The notes: generated by a model not told the origin, from the sequence alone. A DNA stretch of 64,000 nucleotides from Rhodamnia argentea (GCF_020921035.1 NC_063154.1:3100001-3164000), one strand, 5' to 3'. Numbered from the stretch's first letter, positions 1-11,685 are shown. A program made the numbers and translations.

Positions 1-956
1 GATAGGAAAATTATTAGAATGCTGCTGATCTTTCTTTTTTCTTTTTTGGAATGTCATTTTTTAATACGAAGTTCCGTTGTAAAGTTTTACGGGAAAGTAA
101 TTTCTTATCTTGTTAACTTATTATACTATTTTCCGAAGGCTTTTTGCATAGTATCATTTGCCAAAGTCTGGCATTTTTCTTTTCTGAAATGTCGGACTTC
201 TTGTTGTTCGAAAATCGGGGGTGTTTTGCAATTTTAATGCCGGATGATTTAAAACAAACTGGGCACGTCTTTAAGCCGCGTTGGGAAGTTCCATTTTGCT
301 TCTAAAAACATTTTGGGGGCTTTTGAGAGACATCAAGAGTGCCGATTCCCATAGGTTTTTTGGATTATTGTAGCTGATACGGGAACGATCTTTATAAATA
401 GGAGGGTGATTATTTGAGGTTGAATTGTGGCAGATTTGAAGAGTGTTTATTTTAGGTGAGTAGATGCCGATTTTAGGAAAAAAGAAAAATGGAGAACAGA
501 ATGATTATGCTCAAGGGCTTCACCGTGATTGAGCATGAAGTTTGGAAGAAATACCAGTGAGAATTCTTGGGGGTTGAGAGCTTTTGGTGATTAATTCGAA
601 AGTAAAACCACATATATTCAGATTTCATACTTGTTTTAGTGAGAAAAATAGAAGGACAAATGAAATTCCTATAATTTTGCGTGATTATTGAGGTCGATAA
701 TTGGCAAGGATGAGATTTCGTTTAAGAGATGTTCGTTTTAATGAAAAAAAAAAAACATAAAACCGGACAATATTCAGAGCAGTGATTTCTGCTTTTTTTT
801 TTTTTTTTTGTAAGTGCGTTGATAATAGAATATTGAGGGCAGTGATTTCCAATTCTTTGTCATTTGGATGATTACTTTGAATCGATGTTTTGACAAATTT
901 TGACATTGGAATTTTACTTGCTACAGCTCTTTTATAGAACAAACATGAGTTTGTCA
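1..956. other. intergenic, no gene recognised
   Basis: AT-rich sequence with long T and A runs. The open frames are short and resemble no family I know. It could be the edge of an intron or an untranslated region of a gene lying to the left, but no splice-joined coding frame could be built. Confidence 0.5.
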
Positions 957-1200
957 ATTTAGGTTTTGTTTGTTTCGCGAAAATCGAATGATTTAAAAAA
1001 TATTTTTCTAAAAATATTTGCTTGTATCGCTTGAAATAAGTAATCAATAAAAAATTCTTCATTATAGATACCAATTTTTGTCTAAACATTGTTGTAGATG
1101 ATGATTTTTTTTTTGTTATTTTATTTTTTTTAAGCAATACAAGCGATTAGAAAATTATTTTCCAAATCGTTCATTTTCTGGGAAACAAACGCACCATTAG
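957..1200. mobile_element. foldback MITE, copy A
   Basis: A short non-coding inverted-repeat element. The left arm begins with a TTTGTTTGTTTCGCGAAAA-like end followed by an AT-rich stretch and 'cttgtatcgctt'. The right arm carries the inverse ('aagcaatacaagcga' and an end matching 'gggaaacaaacgcacc'). The same design recurs at 22364-22590 and 26930-27115, and a single end recurs near 14545. It encodes no protein. Its superfamily is unassigned because no clean target duplication is visible. Confidence 0.6.
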
Positions 1201-2379
1201 TCTAAACTTTCCAAAAAGTCCCACGCATATATGTGATCACTAACTTTTCAATTTGACCAATAATCCTTTTGACTATTTTCATTAGGCTAAGTTAGATCAG
1301 ATATTGCTAACGCCGGCCGTCCTATGTGGCACGGTTTAGTGATTGACATGGAAGAAATAAATCAGAACATTATGTTGCAATCTTGTTTTTCATTTATATG
1401 ATATTTTTTCTTTGTTTCTTTTTTATTATTATTATTTCCTTGTCTTTTCAACAGCACTACTCATCTTCTTCCTCGACTACACTGTTGTCGGCCACTATAC
1501 GTTCTCGACTGACCACAAGTAAGGCCCCTCCCCCCTCGGCCCAAATTTGTTGGATGTCTTGAATGCAAATCCTCACCGGTACATCGCAAGCACGATTTTT
1601 CTCATTCCCTATGAACGTATGTGTGCGTTGTCATATGTTCACATAACTAGAGGAATTGATCTTTTGTTGTTCACTAGCGCTTCGAAGGTGTGGAGGAAAG
1701 TGGCAGAATATTAATATAATAAATCACATCTTAATCTAACAGTTTAAGTTTTTAGAACAGTTGGTAGTGGTCCAATCAAATCTCACATAGTATCGTAGTA
1801 TGAGGTCCCGAATTCAAATATTTTCAGGCCCCATTTGCCTCCCCAATGAAATATGTTAAAACCTAGTATTAGGTAAAGAGACCAGACTAAACGTGATGGG
1901 AAGTAATAGAATAATAAAATAATAAATCACACTTTCATCTAATAACTTAAATTTTTAAAATAGATGGCAATGATATGACGACCTAAATTTTCATACTCTG
2001 GATTATTAAGCGGATAGAGTTTTATCGGACTTGGATTTAAAGTAAGGAGATTTGGGGAGTAATTATTTGTGATACGGTGGATTACATGAGATAGGCTTGG
2101 GACGATAAGATTATGGGCAGTTGATAATTGTCTCGGCCTCAATAGAACGTTATTCACAAAACTTACTTCAGGAAGACTCCCACCAACCTAAGTTCCCCCC
2201 TTATAAAAAAACCACACACACACTCTCTCTCTCTCCCCACGTAGGTTCACATTGCCCATGACCCATAGGCACTAGTAATTGCGACAAATCTCACATGCAT
2301 CGACGTTCTTTAGGTTAAGTAAACAACTACAAAATCAGCATTCTCATAGTCTAATTGAGCAATCTCACCCAAATCTAAG
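1201..2379. other. intergenic repeats, no gene
   Basis: No gene seen. A diverged direct duplication of about 55 bp is present: the stretch starting 'aataaatcacatctt' near 1719 is repeated near 1921 ('aataaatcacacttt'), each followed by a similar 'taa.tttttaaa' segment. A CT/CA microsatellite lies near 2214-2236. The short frames here have no family resemblance. Confidence 0.5.
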
Positions 2380-2470
2380 AACAATAGCCGATATAGTGGT
2401 AAGGATTCTACTTGCCTTGGGTTCTCTCATGAAGAAAACGGAGCTCGAATCGCCACAAAAACGGGCCGGG
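2380..2470 (+). mobile_element. possible tRNA-derived SINE fragment
   Basis: A 'tagtggtaagg' segment resembles a pol III A box. A 'gctcgaatc' segment about 45 bases further on resembles a B box with one mismatch. The intervening 'attctacttgccttgg' looks like the heads of tRNA-derived plant SINEs as I remember them. No poly-A or poly-T tail or target duplication could be defined, so this is a weak call. Confidence 0.22.
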
Positions 2471-5400
2471 TCTTCCTCGTTTCCTCTTCGGTGTCGTGTG
2501 GGTTCTAGAGGGAGCGGTGAGCGGATGGTGGGTTGAGCCTATCGAGGGTGAACGGAGGGTGAGGATGGGGTTGTCGCCGGGCTTGAGCTCGTGCTAGGAG
2601 CGGTGGCGTCGGGGCTAGGGCGTTCGGGCGAAGCAACCAAAGAAGAAGAGAAGAAGATGAAGTAGAGGGAGACAAGGGGCTGGTTGTCCACGAAAAATTG
2701 AGGGAGAGCAAATGAGAAGTGGTGTGGGAGATTCCACAACTGTACGTATAGGGAGAGAAATTGATACGACATTCAGCACTAGACCGTTTTCCTCAATAGT
2801 CCGTGAGTAACTACTCTTTTCGGTTACATCAAATTTCAAAAACTTTGATGTTTATGATTCCATAATTCTTACACTTCCATTGGGATTATAAAATCGATAT
2901 CCCTTCGAATGATCCGAGTAAGACATGAAGTAACACCGAGTGGTTCTTGAGTCCAACTTACTTAATGTTGGATTATATAATCTCACTTTTGCAGGACATC
3001 CCCAAACCTTAAGATGGTTCAAGTTAGGTTTATGTTTAGTCCATAACTCAAAAGGGAGTCAATGGAACAACTTTGGTAGGCACCCGGTTTAGTATGTAGA
3101 GTGTTGTTTTTAAATTTTTGCCCCACAAAAAACCAGACAAGTTAGTTCTACTAGTCATACTTCTCACAATATCTATAATGGTGCGATTGCGCCTTTCGGC
3201 AGCACCATTTTGTTCGAGACTTTCGGGCATAGTAAACCGAGCCACTATCTCGGAATCCTCCAAGTATTTGGCAAATGACCCTTTAAGTTGTTTAGCATCG
3301 CCATGTTTGCCAAAATACTTACCACCTCGATCAGATCCGACAACCTTTATGACTTTTCCCAACTATTTCTCGACCTCGGTCCAAAAAATCTTAAACTTTT
3401 CAAGAGATTCAGACTTTTCCTTAATCAAGTACGGATAACCATATCGGGAATAGTCATCAATGAATGTAATGAAATAGAAATTTCTGCACAAGGTTACGTA
3501 TAGGGTCCACTAATGTCATGAATGATCTCCAACAGGTTAGAACTACAAATTGTTGTTTTCTTCTTTACCTTGGTCATCTTACCTCTACAACGGTCTATGC
3601 AAATCTCCGGGTCACCTTTAAGAGCAGGCGGGATGTCGGACTTTAGCAACCTTTCAACCATTTTCCTAGAGATGTGACCGGGTCTTGTATACCACAATGC
3701 GTAAGACTGTTCTTTAGATAGAGGTCTCTTAAAAATAACCTTTTCATTTGTGTAGGCGACGTAGATATTATTGGGAGCTAAACACATTCTATACAATCCA
3801 TTAGACATATTATAGCACCCAACCTTGTTTTAATTATAAAATATAGAAACAACGTTATTTTTTAATTCAAAAGAGTAACCACATATGTCCGGACATGATA
3901 CAGAAACTAAATTCTGTTTAAAGGAAAGTAGGTAGAAAGTGTTTCTTAACATCAAATTGAAATCGGAATCTAGAATCAAAATGACATATCCCACGAACTC
4001 CACGTTGACTTTGTTATTGTTTCCCACGGTGACCTTTGATTCATTTTGATTTGGCTTCCTCCGATTTATAAATTCATGTATAGTAAATGCAATATGATTA
4101 GTTGCACCACTATCGAGTCACCAAGAACTAGATAAGGCTTCTGATAGATTGGATTCACAAATCAATACCAAAGAATCACTACCTTCATGCTCCCGATTCG
4201 ATAGCCAAGCTTTAAATTTATTGCAATCCTTCTTTACGTAACCATTCTTCTTATAAAAGAAGCAATGAACACATTTATGAGTATGATTTTTGAACTTCTT
4301 ACTTCTCTTATTGTTGGAACTTGAGGCATACGGGGTAAGATACCCTCTGTCTTTTTCAGTTTCTCTTCCTCCGCCACCACCCACGCTATAAGGTCATTAA
4401 ACGACCAAACCTCACTTTGAAAATTATAATTAGTCTTAATACTCCAAAAATCAGGTGGAAGGGTGTTCGGGGTTTGATGCACTGACAGAGCATCGGGAAT
4501 AAAAACATTAAGTGCCTTAAGTTTCATCTGCATGTCTACCATTCTTAGGACGTAATCTCTAACTCCACTATACCTCATACCAAACAGCTTCCGCACAAGT
4601 GCCCCAGCTTCAACATTAGTTGAGACGTGATACCTTTCTTCCAAGGCATCCAACATTAGCTTAGCAGTGCGGTCGGTTGGCGATCCACTCTTCAAGTGCT
4701 CCTGGATGGATTGCCTCATAGATAATAGGCAAATCCTATTACTCTTTTCCCAAGCAGCATGGAGTATTTTCTCGAATTCCGATCCGTCAGCAGTGAGATC
4801 CCCCGGTTTATCCTCACTTAGAGCAATTCAGCTCCATCGCAAATAGAAAATCCTCTTTCCATTTCTTAAAGATTGAACCATTAAGAACCTCAATCACAAT
4901 GGAGTTGTCATTCATAGATAACATGACTGATAAAACGAACAATGTGTACGATTAGCATTATGTGAGAACTGTGTAACTTAAAACCTTATAAGTATACGGT
5001 TGAGAGTTACATATATCATCATGCAATCACCTTTGGGCAAAATACATGGCATGCAATTGTACACTCTCTACATGGCAGCGGTCATGAGAATGTATTCCAA
5101 CCTTCATGAATTCACTACCTTTGGGTGTATGAACCACTATGATCGATCAATTCTCAACCATATGTTATGCATGTGATCTTCCATAAACCATTACATGATC
5201 ACATCCTTTGGGAGTATGACCAAGTATAAGAACAGGAGACATCCTACTACAATATGAGATCGATATTTCTCAAACGCAATCAGGTGTACCACTTTGGCAA
5301 TCGCAACCCAATTGAATCCTTGAAACTCTCTCACACCAGGGATATAAACCTCATGCCTCACATATACAATATGCATGTAATTATATACTTGAAGACAATG

Positions 5401-6208
5401 GGCAATTTGTCACTAAAATCACATGTCATGCTAATCACATTGTTCTATTGATCAATACATGTGGAACCTTATACATGCAATTAACGCATTTACGCTATAC
5501 ACACTCCATATGTGGTAATATACATGCAAGTCAGCATATGTATTTGCAAAACCATAGAGAAATACACGAAATATGCGAAAATTCCCCAAAAATCACACGT
5601 GCATTGCATTCTATACGTATTTTCACATCCTTAATAGCATCAAATATGTAATATAAATATACCAAATTATAGAACATCTCAATACGAGCATGCTAGTACC
5701 AAGAACGTCCCAAACGGAGTCGAAACACGTTCTCACGCTCCTCCGAAATACGTGGCGCATGAAGCGCACTCGCAGCTGCACTAAACTTGTCGGAATGGCC
5801 GGTTCGACCGGTCCGACCAACGGTCAACGGTCCGATCTGATCCAACTGTTGACCGGTTCGGTCAATCAGGTGACAGTCGGATCCAAGTTAAAACAGGATC
5901 GAATTTACCCGATTTTCGCCGACATCATTGGCTCGAGAGGTGGTGGACTAACGTCGGTCTCACGCGTAACTCTTATGCGTTTGAAGGCAGTGCGCGTGGG
6001 CAGCCGCTTGTGGGCTCGTCGCGCCGACTCCGCGACGGCTCATGACCGCTTGTGGAAGTGCTTCTGGCATCCGCCGGAAGCCCACGACCACTCGTTTGAC
6101 TCGCCTCGACGAAGAGAAGGCAAATATTCAATAAAATTCAAGTTTCATCGGACGAAATTTCCAAAGATAGGCATAAATTGAAAGTTCTAGCTCTAAACTA
6201 CGGTGGCT

Positions 6209-6220
6209 CTGATACCAACT
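6209..6220 (-). other. copia primer-binding site (initiator tRNA-Met type)
   Basis: On the minus strand this reads TGGTATCAGAGC, the complement of the 3' end of plant initiator tRNA-Met and the usual Ty1-copia primer site. It lies just inside the LTR-like segment and sets the orientation and 5' side of the old element. Confidence 0.8.
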
Positions 6221-6507
6221 ATTGGCCTTCGAAAATGGCCGCCCCTCGTCGTAAACGACTCCTAAGGATCACCGTAATCGAAAACTAGAAACGAAACAAT
6301 AGAGGAAAACGATTTGCGCACCCGATTTGGAGTCCATCAATCTTTAAGTGGAATTCTGACGATCTAAAGCTCAAGCTCTTCCCCCCTATCGCCCTCCGGA
6401 TGCCTGGCATTGATGAGATCGCCTCTCTCTCTCTCTCCCTCCCCTTATGAGAAGACGAAAACGGCGTATGAAGTTATATGAGGGTTAGAGAGGGGGCGCC
6501 CTAGCGC

Positions 6508-6515
6508 TATTTATA
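6508..6515 (-). promoter_or_regulatory. TATA box in old copia LTR
   Basis: The minus strand reads TATAAATA in the middle of the LTR-like segment, about 290 bases upstream of the primer-binding site. That fits the U3/R promoter position of a plant copia LTR. A CT/GA-rich tract lies just downstream. Confidence 0.5.
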
Positions 6516-6737
6516 GAGTTTTAGTCAAGCCCTCTCATCACGAAATGGGCTCAACTCGGCCTACATTAGTCGGGTCCATATTCGGTCCATTAAGAATCTT
6601 TATATCCATCCTTTATTAGACCAAACCCGTAAAACGGTAATTACAATTTCAATTAATGTAGCCCACATCAAGAAAACTCTTACACAAACAAGCCCAAGAT
6701 CGAACCCTAATACAAGTGTACCATAAAGAGTTGCGAT

Positions 6738-7350
6738 GTCCATTATCACAAGCTCTGCGGCGACCTTTTAAGGCCCGACTCCTCCTCATCCTCCTCTACC
6801 GCCGCAGCTCCCATTGCCAACCACGATCCCTACCTAACCGGTCTCGTGTTCAAGGAGACGGCGTTATGTGAAGTGCGGCATTGTGTTGCGTGCGATGACC
6901 AAGTCTGGGGGATCGGGTACAAAGTATGTGATGAGAGGTGGCACTGCTCGTGCAATCCTTTCTGCCACCTCTTTCGGCGCCCCACCATGCCTTCCACTAG
7001 CTTTGTGCGTCGCTCCCCATAGAGATCCAAGAGACCGGCGAACCGCCCATTGAGCTGGAGCTAGAGTTGAAGGAAACTATCTGAGGCGAGAGCTCTATAT
7101 GCAAGGGCAAGGGATGGGCTTACAATAGTTCCGTCCACCTGCCCCGTGTGTCGTTGTAGAGACCCAAGAGACTTGCGAACCGCCCGTTGTGCTGGAGCCG
7201 AAGGAAAGGATCCGAGGAAAGTGCTCGATATGCATGGGCAAGGCCAAGGGATGGGCTTACAATAGTACATGCGGGAACTACTCTTACCACATCGGGTGTA
7301 GGAGGAAGAAGATCATACAGAGTTGGCAAGAGGAAGAAGCTTCATAAAAT
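6738..7350 (+). pseudogene. decayed DC1-domain gene fragment
   Basis: This is a diverged partial copy of the DC1 gene at 10870-11685. Shared words include 'ccattatcacaag', 'ctgcggcgac', 'gaccaagtc' and 'gggatgggcttacaa'. It begins abruptly at about 6738, beside the old copia LTR, and lacks the part that encodes the first 70 or so residues. A block of about 130 bases (roughly 7010-7140) is duplicated directly after itself (about 7141-7275), so the last Cys-rich module appears twice. No open frame covers it and stops interrupt it. DC1 modules bind zinc through Cys/His pairs and the family is large and tandemly arrayed in plants. This copy is unlikely to make a functional protein. Confidence 0.75.
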
Positions 7351-7934
7351 AGAGGGAAGAAGAGAAAAGTGGATATTGACTGGGAAAAAGTGGGTGTCAT
7401 CTTGAAAAAAAGTGTTGCCACCGATTCTAACAATAGGAAAATCGGTCATCGTAGTCTTTTTTCTGTCGGCAACTTGGGAAGCCATCATCGTAGAGGCCTT
7501 GGAGCTTGTGGAGCTTTTTTAAATACACCTTAGCCGCGTCTTGGCCTCAACTTGTGGTGCTGAATACACCTCTTACTTTCCTCACAAACCCGTGAATTAG
7601 TTCTCCCCTAAAATCACGACAGACAACCATCTTTACCATGTAGTAATTTACCTCATAGTCTTTCGTAGGTTGAACAACATAGCTATCTCAATCCAAGCCA
7701 AATAACATAGTTCATCAACAATGTTTTCGATTTCTTTAAGGATCGATTATCCGATTTTACTATTATGTAAAGGAAATGAAGTTTTTTTTTAAGCAATCTT
7801 TGATTATTTTATAAGATGGGTATACAAAATTGATCTATTAAAGTTTTTTTTTTCGGCATTCAACACCTAAAAACACCCGCCACATCACAGTCACTTATAA
7901 ACATATTTTCTAAATCAGTTAAGATATTGTTGTT
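7351..7934. other. intergenic, no gene recognised
   Basis: Non-coding spacer between the DC1 remnant and the PIF/Harbinger-like element. It has AT-rich runs and no convincing frame or repeat. Confidence 0.5.
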
Positions 7935-7937
7935 TTA

Positions 7938-8844
7938 GGGCGCGCATGATAACACTTTTGCTTCAGAAATCAACTTCCGGCCGGAAGTTGATTTTTTTAC
8001 TTCTCCTCAGAAGTAAAAGTTGATTTTTCTAATTCTACTCCAAAAGTTATTTCTGATCGGAGAAATTCGTTCGGTAATGGTTGCAAATTTCTACTTCTGA
8101 AATATTATTAACACAAAATATTCTATAAAAAAATTATTATCGACGACCGAAAAATTTCTACTTCATTTTTGAACATTTTAAATTTCTTTAAAAATATTTT
8201 TTTATTATTAAAATATTTTTAAAAATAAAAATTTATTATTTATTTTTTACTTCGGCGGCCAGAGACGGCGACTTGGCAGTGACGGCCGGTGTGGTGGTCT
8301 ATGGTTGGCGGTGGTCGCGGCCAGCGAAGATTGGTGATTAGTGACAATTGCGGCCGGCGAAGGTTGGCGGTGGTCGGCGGTTGATGGCGGCGGTGGTCGG
8401 CGATCGCGAGCGGCGATGGGTGACGATCGACAAAGGTCGGTGGTGGTTGGCTACCGGGGACGATCGGTGGGTGGCGGCCGGAGGAGGTCCGCGGTGGGCA
8501 GGAGCGGGCGATGGTCGCGGTTGGCGGTGGTCGAGAGTGGCGGCTGGTGGAGGTCGGCGATGGGCGGCGGCGGAGGTTGGCGGATATGGGTATAATAAAA
8601 AAGAGGATGAGGGCGTAATAAAAAGAGGGTGAGGAGAGAAGTACTTCTTGTGTTGGAGAAGCTATTTTTTTTTTAACTTCTCAAATTGGGAGAAAAATAA
8701 TTTCAAAAGTGAAAATTTCTTTCAAAAGTGAAAATTTTTACCAAACGGATTTCTACTTCAGAAGTTACATTACCAAATGGATTTTTGCTCCGGAAGCACT
8801 TTTGTAGCAGAAATTCACTTCCAAATGTGCTATCATGTGTACCC
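7938..8844. mobile_element. non-autonomous PIF/Harbinger-like element
   Basis: The ends are imperfect terminal inverted repeats of about 25 bases. The left begins GGGCGCGCATGATAACAC and the right end, read inverted, begins GGGTACACATGATAGCAC. The element is flanked by TTA on both sides (7935-7937 and 8845-8847), the three-base target typical of PIF/Harbinger transposons. Subterminal regions carry several copies, in both orientations, of an 'aacttc/gaagtt' motif ('acttccggccggaagt' near 7973 is a palindrome). The centre (about 8260-8590) is strikingly GC-rich and built of 'ggcggtggtcgg'-like words. No transposase frame is present, so it would need one supplied from elsewhere. Confidence 0.75.
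8270..8590 (+). repeat. GGCGGTGGTCGG-type low-complexity core
   Basis: Imperfect GGCGG/GGTGG/GGTCG repetition inside the Harbinger-like element, in sharp contrast with its AT-rich arms. Open frames across it are products of base composition and give Arg/Gly-rich strings. It may be captured gene sequence or an expanded simple repeat. Confidence 0.6.
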
Positions 8845-8862
8845 TTAGCCGTCATTTGAATC

Positions 8863-9040
8863 ACAAGAAAAGTATAAAAAAAGTCATAAACCATTGCATT
8901 TATATCAATTCAGTCTTAAACTTTTTAATTGGACAAATTGAGTTGTAAACCCTTTGTGTTAATTTAGTCCTAAATCTTTCAATTGCATCAATTGAGTCTT
9001 AAACCTTTTGAAAATTTCATGACCTTTTGGTGCTTTTCCC
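8863..9040. repeat. 'cagtcctaaac'-type interspersed repeat
   Basis: Starts with 'aaaagtataaaaaaagtc' and continues with about 40-base units of the form 'aattcagtcttaaactttt...'. The same words form the arms of the Mutator-like foldback at 22786-23367, so this is probably one arm of a related element. Partial copies also occur near 9930-10070 and 12418-12620. Confidence 0.6.
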
Positions 9041-9584
9041 TTCGAATCACTATATGAACATTCATGGACCGTTGTAGCATTAGCATGCAAGTTCGTACGG
9101 GCGCCCTCCTATTCCAGGGGTCTCACAAGGAACCGCGAAAATGTCAATTTGCTGTAAATAAAAAGGGTTGTCATCCTTACTTTTCGACTAACATTATCTA
9201 GTTCATTTCTACTTAATTGAACTTTGAAAGGGAGTTGGCCTGCGTTGAAAAAATTATGTCAGCCCCCCTGAAAGGGTTAAAGGCAAAAAGAATAAAGTAA
9301 AACCTAGTGATGTTAGATTTGAGAAGGCTGGTTCATGATTAATAACGAGGCCGAAAAATCGAGCTTTTCCATTTGAAAAATTAAAATCGAACTTTTTCAT
9401 TTTTTTTTTTAATGGTGGGCAAATGAGGGGGAAATTGATAGAATTGCAGCTAGTGCTCAGGCAAAGAGGAGGAGGCTAGAGGCGGCCTAAACTGCATTTC
9501 ACGCATGAACGACTACGTCCCTTAGCAACTGTCACAGATCTTAGCATCGCACGAGGAGGGCATCAATTTTTTGGAAAAACTCAC
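9041..9584. other. intergenic, no gene recognised
   Basis: Spacer between the repeat arm and the CASP-like exon fragment. It contains a poly-T run near 9405. No coding frame, RNA gene or further transposon end was recognised. Confidence 0.45.
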
Positions 9585-9740
9585 CTGAAGTTGTAAACAT
9601 CCTCGAACCGGACTTTGACTTCAGCGGCAAGATCGACTTCCAAGTAGCCAGGCGGGCGTTCATCATCAGAACCATGGCGAGACACGGCTGTCGGACCCAT
9701 GACTAGTAGCGTCAACAGGGTTCTGAACCCTCAAATGGCT
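9585..9740 (-). pseudogene. CASP-like exon 1 fragment, copy 1
   Basis: The minus strand matches exon 1 of the intact CASP-like gene at 15655-16370 in its last third. The frame reads EVDLAAEVKVRFEDVYNFR where the intact gene has a QLDLTTEVKVRFWDVYTYR-type stretch, and it ends at a conserved G|GTGAG donor (exon end 9585). The N-terminal membrane segment is degenerate and no second or third exon was found downstream, so it is a relic. Sequence upstream (about 9745-9890) also matches that of the second relic at 14810-14950, which shows that promoter and exon were duplicated together. Confidence 0.7.
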
Positions 9741-9929
9741 CGTCCATTGATGATGTCTCCATCTCCGGCTCGATTTTGGATTCAGCTGCCCTCCTCCTTA
9801 CCCGTATGTCTATTCGTCCTTTTGCCAGTTTGTTGAGACGTCAAAGGTCATGCCTGCGATGCACTTTCCAAGTCAATGGGAATCAACAACTGAGATGGTT
9901 GCCTCCCTATGATGGAATGCCCATGGTAA

Positions 9930-10070
9930 AATTATCAATTTTTTTTTAAATTGAATGTATTTGTGTCAATTCAATGCTAAACATTTCAATTTGATCAATT
10001 TAATCTTAAATCTTTTGAAATTTTGTCAATGTAGTCCATTCGACCATTTTTCTTTTAGGAGGGGTGGAGG
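9930..10070. repeat. partial 'cagtcctaaac'-type repeat
   Basis: Contains 'ttgtgtcaattcaatgctaaac' style units (split here by drift) like those at 8863-9040 and in the foldback at 22786-23367. It is short and diverged. Confidence 0.45.
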
Positions 10071-10869
10071 GCTTACGTCGATCTAACGAGAGCAATAAGG
10101 AAAATTCTATACAATTTGGTATAATCTGAGCCATTAGATTAAGAGCGAATACAAAATTGGACATTCGGATGATTTTAGAAAGATAACAATCGATGAACAT
10201 TCAATATTTCTTTACGTTCTAGTACATTAAATGATTTCTCCAACAAACCATTCTAACCAGATGAGCATAACAACTAGCAAGCAGACGGATAGCTGATTTC
10301 CGTTAATCCTAGTATGAGCGATCTTTGAAATTTTCAAATAGAAGCTTCCTTGACTTGGACTGAGACGCCATGACGCCATGATGGTTCATGTTCCTACCCA
10401 CGTCCGATGGCTAACATCAACATGACAAAGGCGCAAATCGAGCGGTCGAGCTTTTAAGGAAAATTACGTATTATAAAAGAAAAGGCGAAGCAAAGGCGGT
10501 GATCGGGGTTTTTATAGGACATGCTTTCATTCCTGTAATGAGTATGATTTCTGGTGAGCACGAGGATATTGCAGGATTGATAAAGGAGGGAACGAGAGGA
10601 GAAGAAGCTATCTGGTCTGGCCTAGTCTGAGTCTCCCTGGAACAAGCTTTCCTTCTAGGTTTGGCCTTTTCTTTTTTCTTATCATCGCTTCTAGTTCTAA
10701 CCTGCGAAAACGTCTGCGTTGCATAGTACATAATTTGATTGATGCGCAGGAGTTTGGAGTTTGACAGAGATTAAGGTGTTCCTGCAATTTCAAGCTCAAA
10801 CCCCCCTTCCTTGGCAAGAAGGAATCAACAACGTCGGAAACGCCCGCTCCATCTCCACTTTTCATCAGC
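10071..10869. promoter_or_regulatory. upstream region of the DC1 gene
   Basis: No independent gene seen. TATAAAA occurs at 10472-10478, about 390 bases before the DC1 start codon, and is the best TATA candidate. A leader intron is possible, because several 'gt' and 'ttgcag'-like sites lie between, but none could be fixed. A stretch near 10618-10655 resembles 14470-14505 next to the second CASP-like relic. Confidence 0.35.
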
Positions 10870-11685
10870 ATGAAGATGTTTTCTTGCTTCAGGAACTGTC
10901 TTTCTTTCAGCAAGAAGAAGGATTCCGACCGGATCCAGCCGATAGTCATTGCCGGCCGTGGCTTCTCTTATCATGAGCAGGAAAGAAGGGGCAGCAGGTA
11001 TAAGTGCGATGGGTGCCAGCAGCCCGTGTTCGGGCCCTATTACAAGCACATCAGCGACTGCTGCAATCTCCATTATCACAAGCGCTGCGGCGACATTCTA
11101 AGGCTTGACCCACCTCCCATCAGCAACCACCATCCCTACCCGGTCGGGCGTTATATTCACGAGGAGAGGGCACCGAGCAAAGTGCGGTACTGCATCGCGT
11201 GCGGCGACCAAGTCCGGGGGCTCAGGTACAAAGTCTGGCACGAGAAGGCACACGGATCGTCCAATCCTTACTGGCGCCTCTACCAGCACCTAAACTACCG
11301 TGCCTTCCATCCGCTCTGCGCGACGCTCCCTCAGCAGATCCAAGCTCCCGGTGAACCAGTCGTGCTGAAGCTCGAGGAAAGGATCCAAGGACAGTGCCCC
11401 ATATGCAAGGGCAAGGCTAAGGGCTGGGCTTACAACAGTACCTGCGGGAACTGCTCTTACCATGTCGGATGTGTGAAGAACAAGATCATCCGGAGTTGGC
11501 AGCCGGACGAAGAAGCTTCAGAAAATGGAGGAAACAAGAGTCGAATTATTATCCATGTGGAAATACAGATCCCACCGATTCAGGAACTAGCAGCAGCGGC
11601 TATTCGGCTCATCATCAAAGCCCTCTTCGGGTTCCCGAACATCGCAGACATCTTCATAGTGCTTTGTCAATTGATCTCCGATTAG
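10870..11685 (+). CDS. DC1 (C1-like, Cys/His-rich) domain protein
   Basis: Single-exon frame of 271 residues. DC1 proteins are plant-specific zinc-binding proteins related to the C1 domain, and individual roles are mostly unknown (some are linked to stress or pathogen responses). Three Cys/His modules are visible: residues about 44-75 (YKCDGC, then CCNLHYHKRCGD), about 105-150 (RYCIACGDQV, ending FHPLCA) and about 172-205 (GQCPICKGKAKGWAYN, then CGNCSYHVGCV). Residues 1-25 are basic and the last 45 are hydrophobic (IQELAAAAIRLIIKALFGF, then ADIFIVLCQLIS), a possible membrane-associated tail. The first ATG was taken as the start, but a second Met two codons on is equally possible. It is the intact relative of the relic at 6738-7350. 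At 271 residues it is on the short side for DC1 proteins. Confidence 0.85.
   Translation: MKMFSCFRNCLSFSKKKDSDRIQPIVIAGRGFSYHEQERRGSRYKCDGCQQPVFGPYYKHISDCCNLHYHKRCGDILRLDPPPISNHHPYPVGRYIHEERAPSKVRYCIACGDQVRGLRYKVWHEKAHGSSNPYWRLYQHLNYRAFHPLCATLPQQIQAPGEPVVLKLEERIQGQCPICKGKAKGWAYNSTCGNCSYHVGCVKNKIIRSWQPDEEASENGGNKSRIIIHVEIQIPPIQELAAAAIRLIIKALFGFPNIADIFIVLCQLISD

Larger units (their letters stand above)
2800..6640 (-). mobile_element. old Ty1-copia LTR retrotransposon remnant
   Basis: Read on the minus strand this holds, in copia order, an LTR-like segment (about 6640-6222, with a TATA box), a primer-binding site, an untranslated leader (about 6200-4920), gag-like sequence (about 4920-4100), and protease and integrase segments (about 4030-2800). 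The integrase part ends in the usual GKYFGKHGD, EQNGAAERRNRT and ILNRVPTK words. Reverse transcriptase, RNase H and a downstream LTR were not found, so the 3' half is missing. The coding part is broken, with ten or more breaks. Its decay and lack of a partner LTR make it clearly older than the element at 28830-34475. Confidence 0.85.

Noticed and set aside
5690-6181. 163-residue plus-strand frame
   Set aside because: It lies antisense within the leader of the old copia element and has no family resemblance.
8341-8632. Overlapping Gly/Arg-rich open frames
   Set aside because: They follow from the GGCGGTGG-type repetition of the Harbinger-like core and show no conserved motif.
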